From Limosilactobacillus urinaemulieris (GTDB taxonomy: Bacteria; Bacillota; Bacilli; Lactobacillales; Lactobacillaceae): a stretch of 64,000 bases of DNA. Location: NCBI RefSeq assembly GCF_014838745.1, contig NZ_JABUXR010000004.1, positions 1-64,000 on the forward strand. Direction: 5' to 3'. How positions within the stretch are numbered: position 1 is the stretch's first letter; each line of letters opens with the position of its first letter. Below, piece by piece: positions 8,619-18,044 of the stretch. The notes under the pieces were generated by a model, which worked only from the letters and a program-made list of their open reading frames with translations, had not been told where the DNA came from and did no database searches. Position numbers and translations under genes: made by a program.

Positions 8619-8900
8619 ATGTTTAACACTATTTTCTGGATTTTAGCTATTTGGTTCGTTGTTAACGTTATTTGGATGTGGTTCCAACTCGACAACCAAA
8701 CCCTTCAAAAGACATTTGCTTGGATTAATGTCTGTGCTGTCTTCATTGGATTCTGGGTTTACTATGGAGTAACCCACGATGCCAGCATGCTAAATGGCTG
8801 GTTCGTTGCCTTGAATTGGATCAACATCGTTCTTGCCGCTATTCAATTCTACTTTGGCTACCGGATTGTTACTACTCACCACACTCACCCGGCAAACTAG
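8619..8900 (+). CDS. Small integral membrane protein of unknown function
   Basis: A 93-residue protein that is almost entirely hydrophobic, with three predicted membrane segments (about 3-21, 35-50 and 62-82) and many tryptophans. The C-terminus is histidine-containing (HHTHPAN). The AAAGGAGAG ribosome binding site and its own terminator support a real monocistronic gene. I do not recognise a characterised family. Confidence 0.7.
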   Translation: MFNTIFWILAIWFVVNVIWMWFQLDNQTLQKTFAWINVCAVFIGFWVYYGVTHDASMLNGWFVALNWINIVLAAIQFYFGYRIVTTHHTHPAN

Positions 8901-8943
8901 TTTAATTGATGGCACGGCGATTAGCTGATTTGTTCACTAAAAA

Positions 8944-8983
8944 GGACGTAACGAGGAAGATTTTCCTGGTTGCGTCCCTTTTT
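8944..8983 (+). terminator. Terminator after the small membrane protein gene
   Basis: The stem GGACGTAAC with GTTGCGTCC is followed by CTTTTTC. It lies between two convergent genes. Confidence 0.8.
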
Positions 8984-9007
8984 CGATCTTAATAAAATAA
9001 TGGTTCA

Positions 9008-10051
9008 CTACTTTTGTGCCCGAGCCATTGCTTCTTCATAATCCTTAGTTCCAACAAAGACTTCATGAGTGTAAGGGTTGATCCCCATACTAGTAGCCCG
9101 CTTCCAAATAATAGCAAAGACCACAACGTTAATTGCAAGTGATAGGATCGCAATTACGCCCATCATTGTCGGATCAGCAGCTCCTGGATGAACTGCTGGA
9201 TTCATTACACCGTTCTTGTACAGAACAGGTAAAACTGAGAATCTTCCACTATCCTGAAATTCTGGAATTACTTGAGCAAACATACACCAGATTGCTAGCG
9301 TATTTGCCCGGTTTTGAATCCAACCACCCTTGTTCCAAATGGCAGCCGCAAATGTTGGTGCAAGCAAAAGAGCAACACCACAGTACCATGAATGAGTTGG
9401 AAGGTTACTATAAGTATACTCAAAGTTCCAAACGTCATAGGCGAGAATAAATAGCCAAATCATGTCAGGCCACAACATGTCGTCCTCATTCTTTGAGGAA
9501 TAAATTCCCCACCAACCGGTCATACAGAAAACATTAATAATTCCGGCAATACCATTGAGGACATTCCACCAGCCACCGTAAAGCCAAACACCTTCAGAAG
9601 AAAGCCACCACTGACTTCCAGTAGTTTGTAACGCATTCATTCCCCGAATAGCTGATTCAAAGTCGCTCCTCACAGTGATAAAAATATTAATTGCAACAAT
9701 TACAAACTGGAAGCACTTAAACCAGTATGCTTTTCCCAATTTACCCCAATGATATTTAAGGATCATAAACCCGATACAGCCAAATGTTGCAGCGTATAAC
9801 TTCGCATAGTGAAACCAACTATTCATATGGACATAGGTCTGGTTATGTAATGCCCATGCCTGTCCTTGAGCAGCACCAATATAAATTGCTGTGAAGTAAA
9901 TCGTCAATGCAATCGGTAAGACAACGAAGAAGAACAGGCCACCAGCTCTACTCCGCCGTGCTATTTCATTTGTGATAGTCAAACAAGCAAATACTAATAC
10001 CCAACCGAATAATTACCAACCTGATTGGCTACCATAAATTTGAAATAACAT
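9008..10051 (-). pseudogene. DUF5692-like multi-pass membrane protein with premature stop at codon 13
   Basis: A tryptophan-rich membrane protein with about nine hydrophobic segments, resembling the uncharacterised DUF5692 family (a recollection, not a search). The natural start is the ATG at 10051, preceded by GGGAGGAG and coding MLFQIYGSQSGW. Codon 13 is TAA (10015-10013), and the frame then stays open for 335 more codons to 9008. Without that stop the protein would be 347 residues. The only alternative is reinitiation at a TTG at 9982, which lacks a ribosome binding site and would lose the first helix. It is a nonsense-mutated gene or carries a base error. Confidence 0.75.
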
Positions 10052-10173
10052 ACTATCTCCTCCCTATAATGTATGTTAGCGGTTATATAGAACCTACTTT
10101 TATTTTCTAAAAGGATACTAGAGATAGCAAACTCATTTCGGGATATTTGTCTTATAAGACAACATTTTTAAAC

Positions 10174-10206
10174 AAAAAAAGAGGCTGAACATAATTGTTC
10201 AACCCC
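10174..10206 (-). terminator. Terminator of the rplJ-rplL operon
   Basis: The stem GGGGTTGAACA with TGTTCAGCCTC is followed on the minus strand by seven T, 25 bases past the rplL stop. Confidence 0.85.
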
Positions 10207-10230
10207 TTCCTTCGTTTATTTGAAGTTAGA

Positions 10231-10596
10231 CTACTTAAGGGTAACAGTAGCACCAGCGGCTTCAAGCTTTTCCTTGATGTCGTTAGCTTCGTCTTCCTTA
10301 ACGTCTTCCTTGATTGCTGAAGGAGCACCGTCAACAAGGTCCTTAGCATCCTTAAGGCCAACACCAGTGATGTCCTTAACAGCCTTGATAACCTTAACCT
10401 TAGCAGCACCTGGTTCAGTCAATTCAACAGTGAAGCTGTCCTTAGCAGCAGCAGCGCCACCAGCGGCACCTGCAGCTGCAACTGGAGCAGCAGCAGAAAC
10501 GTCGAATTCTTCTTCGATAGCCTTAACAAGATCGTTAAGGTCAGAAATTGATGCTTCCTTTAATGAAGCAATGATAGCATCCTTATCAAAAGCCAT
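10231..10596 (-). CDS. rplL: 50S ribosomal protein L7/L12
   Basis: 121 residues with the N-terminal dimerization domain ([20 protein letters not shown]), an alanine/glycine-rich hinge (about 35-52) and the C-terminal factor-binding domain ([20 protein letters not shown]). It forms the ribosomal stalk with L10 and recruits translation factors. It follows rplJ by about 60 bases, the universal arrangement. A good ribosome binding site precedes the ATG. Confidence 0.98.
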   Translation of the reverse strand: MAFDKDAIIASLKEASISDLNDLVKAIEEEFDVSAAAPVAAAGAAGGAAAAKDSFTVELTEPGAAKVKVIKAVKDITGVGLKDAKDLVDGAPSAIKEDVKEDEANDIKEKLEAAGATVTLK

Positions 10597-10659
10597 GATT
10601 ATATTCCTCCAATATTTAGGTAATTAATTTTGATTTGATAATATATGGTAATACGACAA

Positions 10660-11160
10660 TTATGCGGCTTCGTCTTCCTTGTCGGCAACGGCCTTGACTG
10701 CACGAGCAATCTTCCGCATTGGGTCTTGCAATGCAGATGCAAGCATTGACAACAGATCTTCACGACTAGGCATAGTAGCGTATTCGTTAATTTCATCGAG
10801 AGTCTTAACTTTCTTTTCGATGAAACCACCCTTGATTTCAAGAGCGTCGTGGTCATCGGCAAAGTTCTTTAAGATCTTTGCTGGAGCAATTGGGTCTTCG
10901 TCAGAGAAGGCAACAGCAGTTGGGCCAACAAAAGTGCTCTTAAGATCTTCGTAGTCAGTACCTTCAACGGCACGGTCAAGAATCTTGTTCTTGATAACTG
11001 ACATCTTAACACCGGCGTCACGAAGTTGCTTACGTAAATCAGTAACTTCGGCAACAGTTAAACCACGGTAGTCAACAACGATAGCTGATTCGGCATTGTT
11101 AAGTAATTCAACGGTTTGCTTAACAACTTCAGCCTTCTTAGCAATAGCTGCTTCACTCAT
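10660..11160 (-). CDS. rplJ: 50S ribosomal protein L10
   Basis: 166 residues with the L10 core ([20 protein letters not shown], then MSVIKNKI) and the C-terminal helix that binds L7/L12 dimers. It anchors the stalk to 23S rRNA. An L10 leader lies upstream, so excess L10 is expected to reduce rplJL expression. The start is supported by GGAGGTGAAAATTC before the ATG. Confidence 0.98.
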   Translation of the reverse strand: MSEAAIAKKAEVVKQTVELLNNAESAIVVDYRGLTVAEVTDLRKQLRDAGVKMSVIKNKILDRAVEGTDYEDLKSTFVGPTAVAFSDEDPIAPAKILKNFADDHDALEIKGGFIEKKVKTLDEINEYATMPSREDLLSMLASALQDPMRKIARAVKAVADKEDEAA

Positions 11161-11164
11161 GAAT

Positions 11165-11312
11165 TTTCACCTCCTGCAATGTAGTTTGACCGGATTTATA
11201 AAAAAATCCCTATGACCGCAGACATAGAGAAGGAACTTAATTTCTTCCTCGGCAGGCTATATCATTAAGGCTTTCGCCACCTGAGTCTTAGGCAGAGTCA
11301 TATTTAATCAAC
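11165..11312 (-). ncRNA. Ribosomal protein L10 leader
   Basis: The region between the promoter and rplJ has the conserved L10-leader features on the minus strand: GCCTAAGACTCAGG, CATTAAGG-like and CTGCCGAGG segments, then a stem CTATG/CATAG followed by GGATTTTTTT (11227-11200) that can act as an attenuator. In this family L10 (with L12) binds the kink-turn region and favours termination. Confidence 0.85.
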
Positions 11313-11318
11313 TGTTGT

Positions 11319-11347
11319 AGTATAACATCTCCCTTAATCCTTGTAAA
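11319..11347 (-). promoter_or_regulatory. rplJ promoter
   Basis: On the minus strand a -35 TTTACA (11347-11342) and a -10 TATACT (11324-11319) are 17 bases apart, just upstream of the L10 leader. Confidence 0.65.
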
Positions 11348-11455
11348 GAACAATTTAGCATTATTCATCAGGGACCAGGAATTATCCCCAAGCTCACCTT
11401 AGATTAGTTTTGTTGTACAATTAACTTACTAACTTACTTCAAGGAGTACCGATTT

Positions 11456-12391
11456 ATGAAAGACTATGGTCTATTACTTGTTAACCTTGGCTCTCCCGCT
11501 GAGCCAACCACACCAGCAGTTAAGAACTATCTCCGTCAATTTCTCGGGGATCACAACGTTGTGGAAATGCCACCTGCACTTTGGAAACCGCTTTTAAATG
11601 GTATTATCCTTCCGATGCGGTCTTGGCGCTCCGCAACATTTTATCGCGATTGTTGGTTAAAAAACGGCTCTCCATTAATTGTTAATACTAAAAAACTAAC
11701 TGCTAAGGTTCAGCAAATGCTTCCTGAGTGGTCAGTTAAAATGGCAATGACTTATGGCAAGCCAAGCATCAGCGACACCCTCCGACAAATGAAGCAGGAA
11801 TGTAAACATATCATCGTTCTTTCCCTATTCCCGCATTTCACTAAGAGCACAACCCAATCCATTATTGAACAAGTCCAGGCTGTTGATCCAACTTTACCAA
11901 TTATTGATCGGTTCGCTGACGATCCACGATACCTCACCGTTCTTAGCAAGCACATTCAAGAAGCTTGGGACAACGGAAATTACGACATGTTGATTATTTC
12001 TTATCATGGTATTCCCGTTTCAATGGTTAAGCACGGTGATCCATACCAGGATGAAACTGAACGAACTACAATCGAACTAAAAAAGCGGCTTACCATCCCC
12101 AAAAATCAAATTGAGATGGCTTACCAATCTAAATTCGGCCCAATGCCCTGGCTAAAACCTTATTTAAAAAACCGTCTACTCCAGTTAGTTCAACTTGGCA
12201 AGCGGAATATCTTAATCGTTGCTCCATCATTTGTTACTGATTGCTTAGAGACGATCGAAGAAAATTCAGTTCAAAACTACCAAGCATTCCGTGAAAATGG
12301 CGGTAATACTCTTGATGTTGTCTCATCTCTCAATGATGACTCCCGCTTTGCTGAATTTATTGCTGATCTCGCTAAGGAGCAACTAAATTAA
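11456..12391 (+). CDS. hemH: Ferrochelatase (coproporphyrin/protoporphyrin)
   Basis: 311 residues of the HemH family, which inserts ferrous iron into a porphyrin at the last or next-to-last step of haem synthesis. The catalytic histidine is in IISYHGIPVSM, and the conserved glutamate is in VTDCLETIEE. The motif YQSKFGPMPWLKPY is typical. No other haem genes are visible and lactobacilli usually lack the pathway, so it probably works on imported porphyrin or has another role. It overlaps the following Nramp gene by one base (TAATG), forming a translationally coupled operon. The AAGGAG ribosome binding site is at 11441-11446. Confidence 0.93.
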   Translation: MKDYGLLLVNLGSPAEPTTPAVKNYLRQFLGDHNVVEMPPALWKPLLNGIILPMRSWRSATFYRDCWLKNGSPLIVNTKKLTAKVQQMLPEWSVKMAMTYGKPSISDTLRQMKQECKHIIVLSLFPHFTKSTTQSIIEQVQAVDPTLPIIDRFADDPRYLTVLSKHIQEAWDNGNYDMLIISYHGIPVSMVKHGDPYQDETERTTIELKKRLTIPKNQIEMAYQSKFGPMPWLKPYLKNRLLQLVQLGKRNILIVAPSFVTDCLETIEENSVQNYQAFRENGGNTLDVVSSLNDDSRFAEFIADLAKEQLN

Positions 12392-13695
12392 TGAAAAAGA
12401 AAAGCTTAGATGAAATCAACGGAAGCGTCAATGTCCCTACTGTCTATGAATCAGCATTTTGGCAAAAATTCCTTGCGTATAGTGGCCCAGGCGCGCTTGT
12501 TGCCGTTGGTTATATGGATCCTGGTAATTGGCTAACTTCACTGGCTGGTGGCGGACAGTATGGCTACACGTTGTTAAGCGTCCTCTTCGTGTCAATTATC
12601 GTTGCTATGATCATGCAGTCGCTCTCAATTCGCCTCGGTGTTGTTACAAGGACTGATCTAGCTCAAGCGATCGCTCAACGAGTCCCTAAACCAGTGCGAA
12701 TTAGCTTATGGCTATTAAATGAGCTTGCCATGATGGCAACAGATTTAACTGGGGTAGTTGGAACTTCGATTGCTCTCTACCTTCTTTTCCACCTTCCGTT
12801 AATTGTCGGTATCTTCCTAACCGTTGCGGACGTCCTGATTGTGCTTGTCTTTTTACGCTTTGGAATTCGTCGGGTTGAATTTATTGTTCTGACAACAATT
12901 CTTGGCGTTGGCATAATCTTTACAATTGAAGTTTGCCGGGCACACCCGAGTTGGCTTGCAATCCTTAATGGCATTATTCCCCAATCAAAAATTATCACTA
13001 ACCATTCAGAGCTGCTTATGAGCCTTGGAATCATTGGAGCAACAATTATGCCCCATAATATTTATCTCCACTCGGCGTTAGCACAAAGTCGGCGATACGA
13101 TGAGCATGATCCAGCACAGGTTATTGAAACGCTTAAATTTGCTAACTGGGATTCAATCATTCACCTTATTGCTGCCCTGATTGTTAATGCTCTCCTTCTT
13201 ATTCTTGGCGGAACCCTTTTCTTCCACACCGCAACATTAAATAGTTTGGCAGATGTCTTCTACGGACTGAAAAATCCTCACATTGTTGGTGCGCTATCTA
13301 GTTCCGTTATGAGCTGGTTATTCGGTTTTGCACTTCTAATCACAGGGTTAATTTCATCAATTACCAGTACTTTAGCTGGTCAAATCGTTATGGAAGGTTA
13401 CATCAACATCCGTCTTCCGTTATGGAAACGCCGCTTACTTACCCGTTTTGTAACCCTAATTCCGATTGTTATCATCGATTGTTTAATCCGCTTTAACGAG
13501 CAACAATTTGAACAATTAATCATTTATGCCCAAATAGTTCTCAGCATTGCACTCCCGTTTACCCTGTTCCCACTTGTTGCCATCACGAGTGATCAAAAAT
13601 TAATGGGAAACCATGCTAGTCCTACTTGGCAAACAATTATTGAATATGCTCTTGTCCTCCTATTAACTGGCTTAAATATCACAGCATTGTTCTAA
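12391..13695 (+). CDS. mntH: Nramp family divalent metal transporter
   Basis: 434 residues with eleven or so membrane segments. The Nramp metal-binding signatures are present: MDPGNWLTS in TM1 and ATIMPHNIYLHS in TM6. It imports Mn(II) or Fe(II) with protons. The start codon overlaps the hemH stop, so iron or manganese uptake and porphyrin metallation are co-expressed. A PAP2 phosphatase gene follows after 10 bases. Confidence 0.94.
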   Translation: MKKKSLDEINGSVNVPTVYESAFWQKFLAYSGPGALVAVGYMDPGNWLTSLAGGGQYGYTLLSVLFVSIIVAMIMQSLSIRLGVVTRTDLAQAIAQRVPKPVRISLWLLNELAMMATDLTGVVGTSIALYLLFHLPLIVGIFLTVADVLIVLVFLRFGIRRVEFIVLTTILGVGIIFTIEVCRAHPSWLAILNGIIPQSKIITNHSELLMSLGIIGATIMPHNIYLHSALAQSRRYDEHDPAQVIETLKFANWDSIIHLIAALIVNALLLILGGTLFFHTATLNSLADVFYGLKNPHIVGALSSSVMSWLFGFALLITGLISSITSTLAGQIVMEGYINIRLPLWKRRLLTRFVTLIPIVIIDCLIRFNEQQFEQLIIYAQIVLSIALPFTLFPLVAITSDQKLMGNHASPTWQTIIEYALVLLLTGLNITALF

Positions 13696-13705
13696 GGAGA
13701 AAGTA

Positions 13706-14362
13706 ATGAAGAAAAAAACGTTAACATTAATTAGTGGGATCGTCTGTTGGTTACTATTTAGGATATTTCTAGTTGGTGTTATCCAGAATGCACACTGGAT
13801 TAATCAAGTGGATCGTTTTGGTTATCAGTTAACCCAGCCCACTTCCCATTTAAAAACGCAAATCATGATTGCCCTAACATACTTTGGAGATCCAATCATT
13901 ATTCAAGTCCTTACCATTTTCCTTGCGCTCTACCTCTGGTGGCAAGACAGGTTCAACGAGAGTTTATGGTATGTACTTCTTCAATTTATTGGTTATTCAC
14001 TAGTTATTTTGACTAAGTATAACGTTCTTCGCGCTCGCCCAAGTAATAAGCTTTTCCCGGCTAACAGCTATAGTTTTCCTAGTGGGCACACTTTCGCTAC
14101 AGCAATCTTTGTTTTTACTCTGCTTGCCGTGATTCTTCCTTACCTTCACTTTCAAGGAGCAAGAATTGGTGTAACCATAATATTCTTCCTCTGGATTATT
14201 ATAATTATGGTTACTCGAGTTTATCTCCGTGACCATTTTACAAGCGATGTCATTGGCGGTCTCTTACTGGCAAGTGGCTGGTGGCTAATCACCACGACGT
14301 TTCGTCACCAACTTTCCCAATGGCTGATCAAACCTATCACAAGAATTCAAAGGAGAAATTAA
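13706..14362 (+). CDS. PAP2 family membrane phosphatase
   Basis: 218 residues with six membrane segments and the three PAP2 signature motifs: KYNVLRARPSN, SFPSGHTFA and TRVYLRDHFTSDVIGG. Members dephosphorylate phosphatidic acid, phosphatidylglycerol phosphate or undecaprenyl pyrophosphate at the outer membrane face. The substrate cannot be told from sequence. It is the third gene of the hemH-mntH operon (AAGGAG before the ATG) and is followed by a terminator. Confidence 0.9.
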   Translation: MKKKTLTLISGIVCWLLFRIFLVGVIQNAHWINQVDRFGYQLTQPTSHLKTQIMIALTYFGDPIIIQVLTIFLALYLWWQDRFNESLWYVLLQFIGYSLVILTKYNVLRARPSNKLFPANSYSFPSGHTFATAIFVFTLLAVILPYLHFQGARIGVTIIFFLWIIIIMVTRVYLRDHFTSDVIGGLLLASGWWLITTTFRHQLSQWLIKPITRIQRRN

Positions 14363-14370
14363 GACAAAAA

Positions 14371-14412
14371 AAGAACTCAGAAGAAGAATCCTTCTCCTGA
14401 GTTCTTTTTTAG
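14371..14412 (+). terminator. Terminator of the hemH-mntH-PAP2 operon
   Basis: The stem AAGAACTCAGAAG with CTTCTCCTGAGTTCTT is followed by six or more T. An A-run on the other side makes it potentially bidirectional, and it may also serve tRNA-His on the minus strand. Confidence 0.85.
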
Positions 14413-14417
14413 GTCAG

Positions 14418-14493
14418 GGCGGTATGTGGGATTCGAACCCACGCGTGCCGGACCCACAAACCGGTGTGTTAACCAAACTTCACCAATACCGCC
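14418..14493 (-). tRNA. tRNA-His (GTG anticodon)
   Basis: A complete cloverleaf is readable on the minus strand. The 8-bp acceptor stem GGCGGTAT/ATACCGCC includes the G-1:C73 pair typical of tRNA-His. The anticodon loop is TTGTGGG, and the T arm is GTGGG-TTCGAAT-CCCAC. The 3' CCA is not encoded. The gene stands between the PAP2 terminator and the amino acid antiporter gene. Confidence 0.95.
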
Positions 14494-14658
14494 ATAATGA
14501 CTCCACAGAAAATAATATCACATATTGGTTCAGTAATACAATAAAAATCAAAAAGACTTTGTAATGGTTACTAATTTAGTATAAATTAGCACCATCCAAA
14601 GCCTTTTTAATCAGGAACATCATCATTTGCTGTTAAAAGAATTAATCAGTATTTTTAG

Positions 14659-16095
14659 TTACTTTTCTGCCTTTTTACTTACCTGATCACTTTCTGCCAT
14701 TAATTTCTTAACTTCTGGAGTCCATGAATCTTTCCGAATTCTTACAAACCAGAATGGCAAAAGAATTAATACTGCACTAATAATTGCAACAATGATAAAG
14801 TCCTTAAGTGTTCCTACAGCGAACGTTGCAACTAGGGCAATAATAATGGTAGCAATTAAAATCAGTGCAACTAACCATGCTACAAAAGTATTACCAACCT
14901 TAAATGGTCGTTTCAAATTTGGCTGTTTAATCCGTAATTTAATGAACCCGATTGCCATAAAGATGTAAACAGCACAATAAAGAACAGTAGTAGCATTAAC
15001 TAATTCCAAGAATGCCGAATTAATACCGGGAATTAGTAAGTAAACAAGTGCAAAGAAAGAAATGATTGATGCTTGAGTGATTAGAATAGCATGCGAATCA
15101 CCAAAGCGATCTGTCTTCCAGAACTTAAACTTAGGAGGATACAATCCCTTCTGAGCACTTGAAATAATGGTCTTACCTGGACCTGATGCCCATGCAGATA
15201 ATTGAACACTAACACCGATGAAAACTAAAATACTAAATACATTAGCAATCCATGATGGTAAGCCCAAGATTTTATCATATACGATAACTGGTTGCACAAT
15301 GTTATTGAGATCAATTTTGCTTGACGAAACAACTGATGCTTCAAGGAACCCGTTAACGATGTTAAGGAAGAACATGAAGACTAATGTAACTAAAACACCA
15401 ATTGGGTAGTAAGATACCTTTTTAATCCGCGTAATATAAACAGAGGACATTTCAATTCCCGTATAAATGAAGATAATTGGTGAGAAGAAAGTCAGTGACT
15501 TCATGTCTGTAGGATCTGGTAACAATTTACCAGCTGAGAAGTTACCTAGAATTGATGAAGGGTGAATTCCAGATTTAATAACTGCCCAAATTCCTAAAAC
15601 AGTCATTATAACTAGTGGAATATAAATCCCAGCCCAAGCACCTATTTGACCAGTAATCTTCGCCATATCAAATTTCATGTTAAGGAAAGTAATTATCCAA
15701 TACACAACTAAAATAACAATTAACGTAAAAATGTTGTTATTACCAAGACTTTCTCGGTTAATTGCAGTTGCTAAAAGCGGTGGCAAAGCTGAGGCAACCA
15801 TAACCATCCCTGGGAACATTTGAACCCATAGTAACCAAGAAGTGGCAAAGCCATAACTTCCTCCTAAAGAGTTACTAACCCATAATTCTGGCCCACCTTT
15901 TTCAGGAAAGGCACTACCAAATTCACCGGCAATTAGGCAAATTGGCAAAGCGAATAGTAGACTAGCTACTCCCATATAGAAGAACATGGTCCATCCAGAA
16001 CCAGCTACATCAGGGATATTACGAATACTTGCCGCCAAAGCAACCGTCATTCCAATAAAAGTTATGAGGCTAACCTTTGACGTTTTACTTTTCAT
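14659..16095 (-). CDS. APC family amino acid/amine antiporter (TyrP/GadC type)
   Basis: 478 residues and about twelve membrane segments, with the APC opening VSLITFIGMTVALAASIRNI. It lies 22 bases downstream of the tyrosine-decarboxylase-like gene, in the same operon. By analogy with tyrosine/tyramine and glutamate/GABA antiporters, it should exchange external amino acid for the amine product, exporting charge and consuming protons for acid resistance. The substrate is inferred from the partner gene. Confidence 0.85.
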   Translation of the reverse strand: MKSKTSKVSLITFIGMTVALAASIRNIPDVAGSGWTMFFYMGVASLLFALPICLIAGEFGSAFPEKGGPELWVSNSLGGSYGFATSWLLWVQMFPGMVMVASALPPLLATAINRESLGNNNIFTLIVILVVYWIITFLNMKFDMAKITGQIGAWAGIYIPLVIMTVLGIWAVIKSGIHPSSILGNFSAGKLLPDPTDMKSLTFFSPIIFIYTGIEMSSVYITRIKKVSYYPIGVLVTLVFMFFLNIVNGFLEASVVSSSKIDLNNIVQPVIVYDKILGLPSWIANVFSILVFIGVSVQLSAWASGPGKTIISSAQKGLYPPKFKFWKTDRFGDSHAILITQASIISFFALVYLLIPGINSAFLELVNATTVLYCAVYIFMAIGFIKLRIKQPNLKRPFKVGNTFVAWLVALILIATIIIALVATFAVGTLKDFIIVAIISAVLILLPFWFVRIRKDSWTPEVKKLMAESDQVSKKAEK

Positions 16096-16117
16096 ACGAT
16101 AAACTCCCCTCTAATAA

Positions 16118-17956
16118 TTAAAGAATTTCATTTAGCTTCTTTTCCATTGACTTAGCGATACCTTTTGAGTAGAAGTCGAAGAGTTTAGTATCATTTAAGT
16201 AAGGTGTCATAATAGCAGCCCGTAACAATGTCACTGCGCCAACTTTATTCCACTCGTCTTCAGAAAAACCAATCCGCTTAATAAATGGAACTGGTGAATC
16301 ACCATACGTATCTTTTCTAAAGATAGTATGAGATGTTATGAAGCGATTAGAATAAACATGGCTATCATAAATTGATGAGAAGTTAAACATCTTTTCGTTT
16401 AATTCGTTTGTCTTCTTTAGACTAGTTTCACCGTTAATCTTTAAAACCCAATCAACCATATTGAAGTCTGGGTTATCAAGAGGATATACGTCAACTTCCT
16501 TACCCTTAACATTAAACTTTAACTTCTTAAGGAAGTCACGGAAACGTTGAGCAGTTTCAATAGAAGAACCAATTAAACGACCATAGCCAGTTACATTAAG
16601 TGGCAATGTCCGGTGAGCAGCCCAAACAGCGGCAGCAGTAGCACCAGACTTCGAACCACCAATAATATAAGAACCAAGCATATCTGGAGCTTCAGCAGTT
16701 TTCTTTTCGAAAACATAAGGAGCAAAGTAAGAAATAACATTTCGCATGCTTTGGTACTTAATAGCAATTCCACCAGCTGAATATGGAACGTACCCCATCT
16801 TATGAGGGTCAATAGTTACTGATTCAGCATCCTTGATTGCTTTGAAGCCACGATATACATGCTCAGAAATACGAACTGGGTAGTTGAAGACGTGGTGCTT
16901 CTTAAGCATATCTGCTAATTGATCGTATTCAACGAAATTGCCATTTTCATCCTTAAACAGTGCACGACCATAACCACCATAAGCAGCATCGACGTGAAGA
17001 TAGAAGTAAACACCTTGCTTCTCCATTTCTTTACGGAACTTAACGATCCGATCAACTTCATCAACTTGACCTTCTTCAATGGTTCCGACAACGGCAACTA
17101 CTCCGAGAATTGGGGTCTTTTCGGCAGCTAACTTCTTAATCGTATCTTCTAGGATATCAATATTCATCCGAAAATCGCTCTTTACCGGAATTTGAATCAT
17201 TTGATCAAGACCAACACCAGAAATATCAAGAGCTTTAAGCCAAGAATAGTGTTTAGTATATGGAACAATAAACTTCCCAAGTTTTTGAATATTCTTACCG
17301 CTTCGTGATGAATGAGCCTTAACAGCATTAATTTCATCTGGAGTAAGTGTTGCTAAAATCTTAAGAACCTTTTCAACTGACATATTAAGAAGTTCCCAAT
17401 CGCTTAAGCCTTTAACTTTATCAGGAACTACTTCCTTAAAGGCTAATGGCATTGACTTGAATTGCCGAGCATACCATAATCCTTCAAGATTAGCCATTGA
17501 ACCATCATGAGTAATGTGACCCCAGCCATCTTTATAATCAAATAGCTTGGCAAAGTCTTCACCGACTTCCGATTCCATCTTTGAAGTAGCAACTGATGAT
17601 TCCAACGCAACGTTATTACTGTTCCATAACATGGCATAACAATATGCTAGCATGGCTGGCATCAATGTATCAGAGTTCATTTGACCCCAATAACGACCAG
17701 CTGACATCCAAGGAATAGTACCTGGACGTAACCGTTGATCAAGTTCAGTTAACACTTCATGTTGACGACGCAATGAATCTTGATATTCTTTCTTTGTTTG
17801 ATCACTGTCAGTAATTGCTGGAATATCTGAAGGAATATAATCTTTCCGCCAGCCTAAATGATTGGTGACTAATCGTTTTAATTCATCCATATAGACTGAG
17901 CCGTTTTCTGATTTATCACCAATAAATAGTGATTTATAATTCATATCTTCACTCAT
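16118..17956 (-). CDS. tdcA: Tyrosine decarboxylase family PLP enzyme
   Basis: 612 residues, the size of lactic acid bacterial tyrosine decarboxylases (about 620). The sequence follows the Enterococcus/Lactobacillus TyrDC pattern from memory: SLFIGDKSENG near the start, AGRYWGQMNSDTLMP, the PLP-stacking region KHYSWLKA (H236), D323 in HVDAAYGGYG and the PLP lysine K386 in TIDPHKMGYVPYSAGG. The enzyme converts tyrosine (often also DOPA or phenylalanine) to the amine. The usual tyrS and nhaC neighbours are absent, so only decarboxylase and antiporter form the operon. A cre-like palindrome and a 40-bp A/T palindrome lie upstream. The substrate could differ, and TyrDC is favoured over GadB by length and motifs. 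Confidence 0.87.
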   Translation of the reverse strand: MSEDMNYKSLFIGDKSENGSVYMDELKRLVTNHLGWRKDYIPSDIPAITDSDQTKKEYQDSLRRQHEVLTELDQRLRPGTIPWMSAGRYWGQMNSDTLMPAMLAYCYAMLWNSNNVALESSVATSKMESEVGEDFAKLFDYKDGWGHITHDGSMANLEGLWYARQFKSMPLAFKEVVPDKVKGLSDWELLNMSVEKVLKILATLTPDEINAVKAHSSRSGKNIQKLGKFIVPYTKHYSWLKALDISGVGLDQMIQIPVKSDFRMNIDILEDTIKKLAAEKTPILGVVAVVGTIEEGQVDEVDRIVKFRKEMEKQGVYFYLHVDAAYGGYGRALFKDENGNFVEYDQLADMLKKHHVFNYPVRISEHVYRGFKAIKDAESVTIDPHKMGYVPYSAGGIAIKYQSMRNVISYFAPYVFEKKTAEAPDMLGSYIIGGSKSGATAAAVWAAHRTLPLNVTGYGRLIGSSIETAQRFRDFLKKLKFNVKGKEVDVYPLDNPDFNMVDWVLKINGETSLKKTNELNEKMFNFSSIYDSHVYSNRFITSHTIFRKDTYGDSPVPFIKRIGFSEDEWNKVGAVTLLRAAIMTPYLNDTKLFDFYSKGIAKSMEKKLNEIL

Positions 17957-17986
17957 TAGTTATTCTCCTTCCAGAATAGCGATCTC

Positions 17987-18002
17987 TTAAAAGCGCTTTT
18001 AA
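17987..18002 (-). promoter_or_regulatory. cre-like perfect palindrome before the decarboxylase gene
   Basis: TTAAAAGCGCTTTTAA is a perfect 16-bp palindrome. It differs from the ideal catabolite-response palindrome TGAAAGCGCTTTCA at two symmetrical positions. It lies about 30 bases upstream of the start codon. CcpA control is inferred. Confidence 0.5.
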
Positions 18003-18004
18003 AT

Positions 18005-18044
18005 TTATAAAAATATAAAAATAATTATTTTTATATTTTTATAA
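18005..18044. repeat. 40-bp perfect A/T-only palindrome
   Basis: The sequence is self-complementary over 20 + 20 bases centred at 18024/18025, with no loop and no G or C. It lies between the cre-like site and the upstream promoter region of the decarboxylase operon. It could extrude as a cruciform, form an RNA hairpin in the leader, or bind a dimeric regulator. Confidence 0.85.

Noticed and set aside
10220-10627. Plus-strand open frame opposite rplL
   Set aside because: It is the antisense shadow of the highly biased rplL gene, with no ribosome binding site.
14659-17956. Glutamate decarboxylase/GABA antiporter (gadB/gadC) interpretation
   Set aside because: The 612-residue length and motifs follow bacterial tyrosine decarboxylases rather than the roughly 465-residue GadB, although the antiporter alone would fit either.
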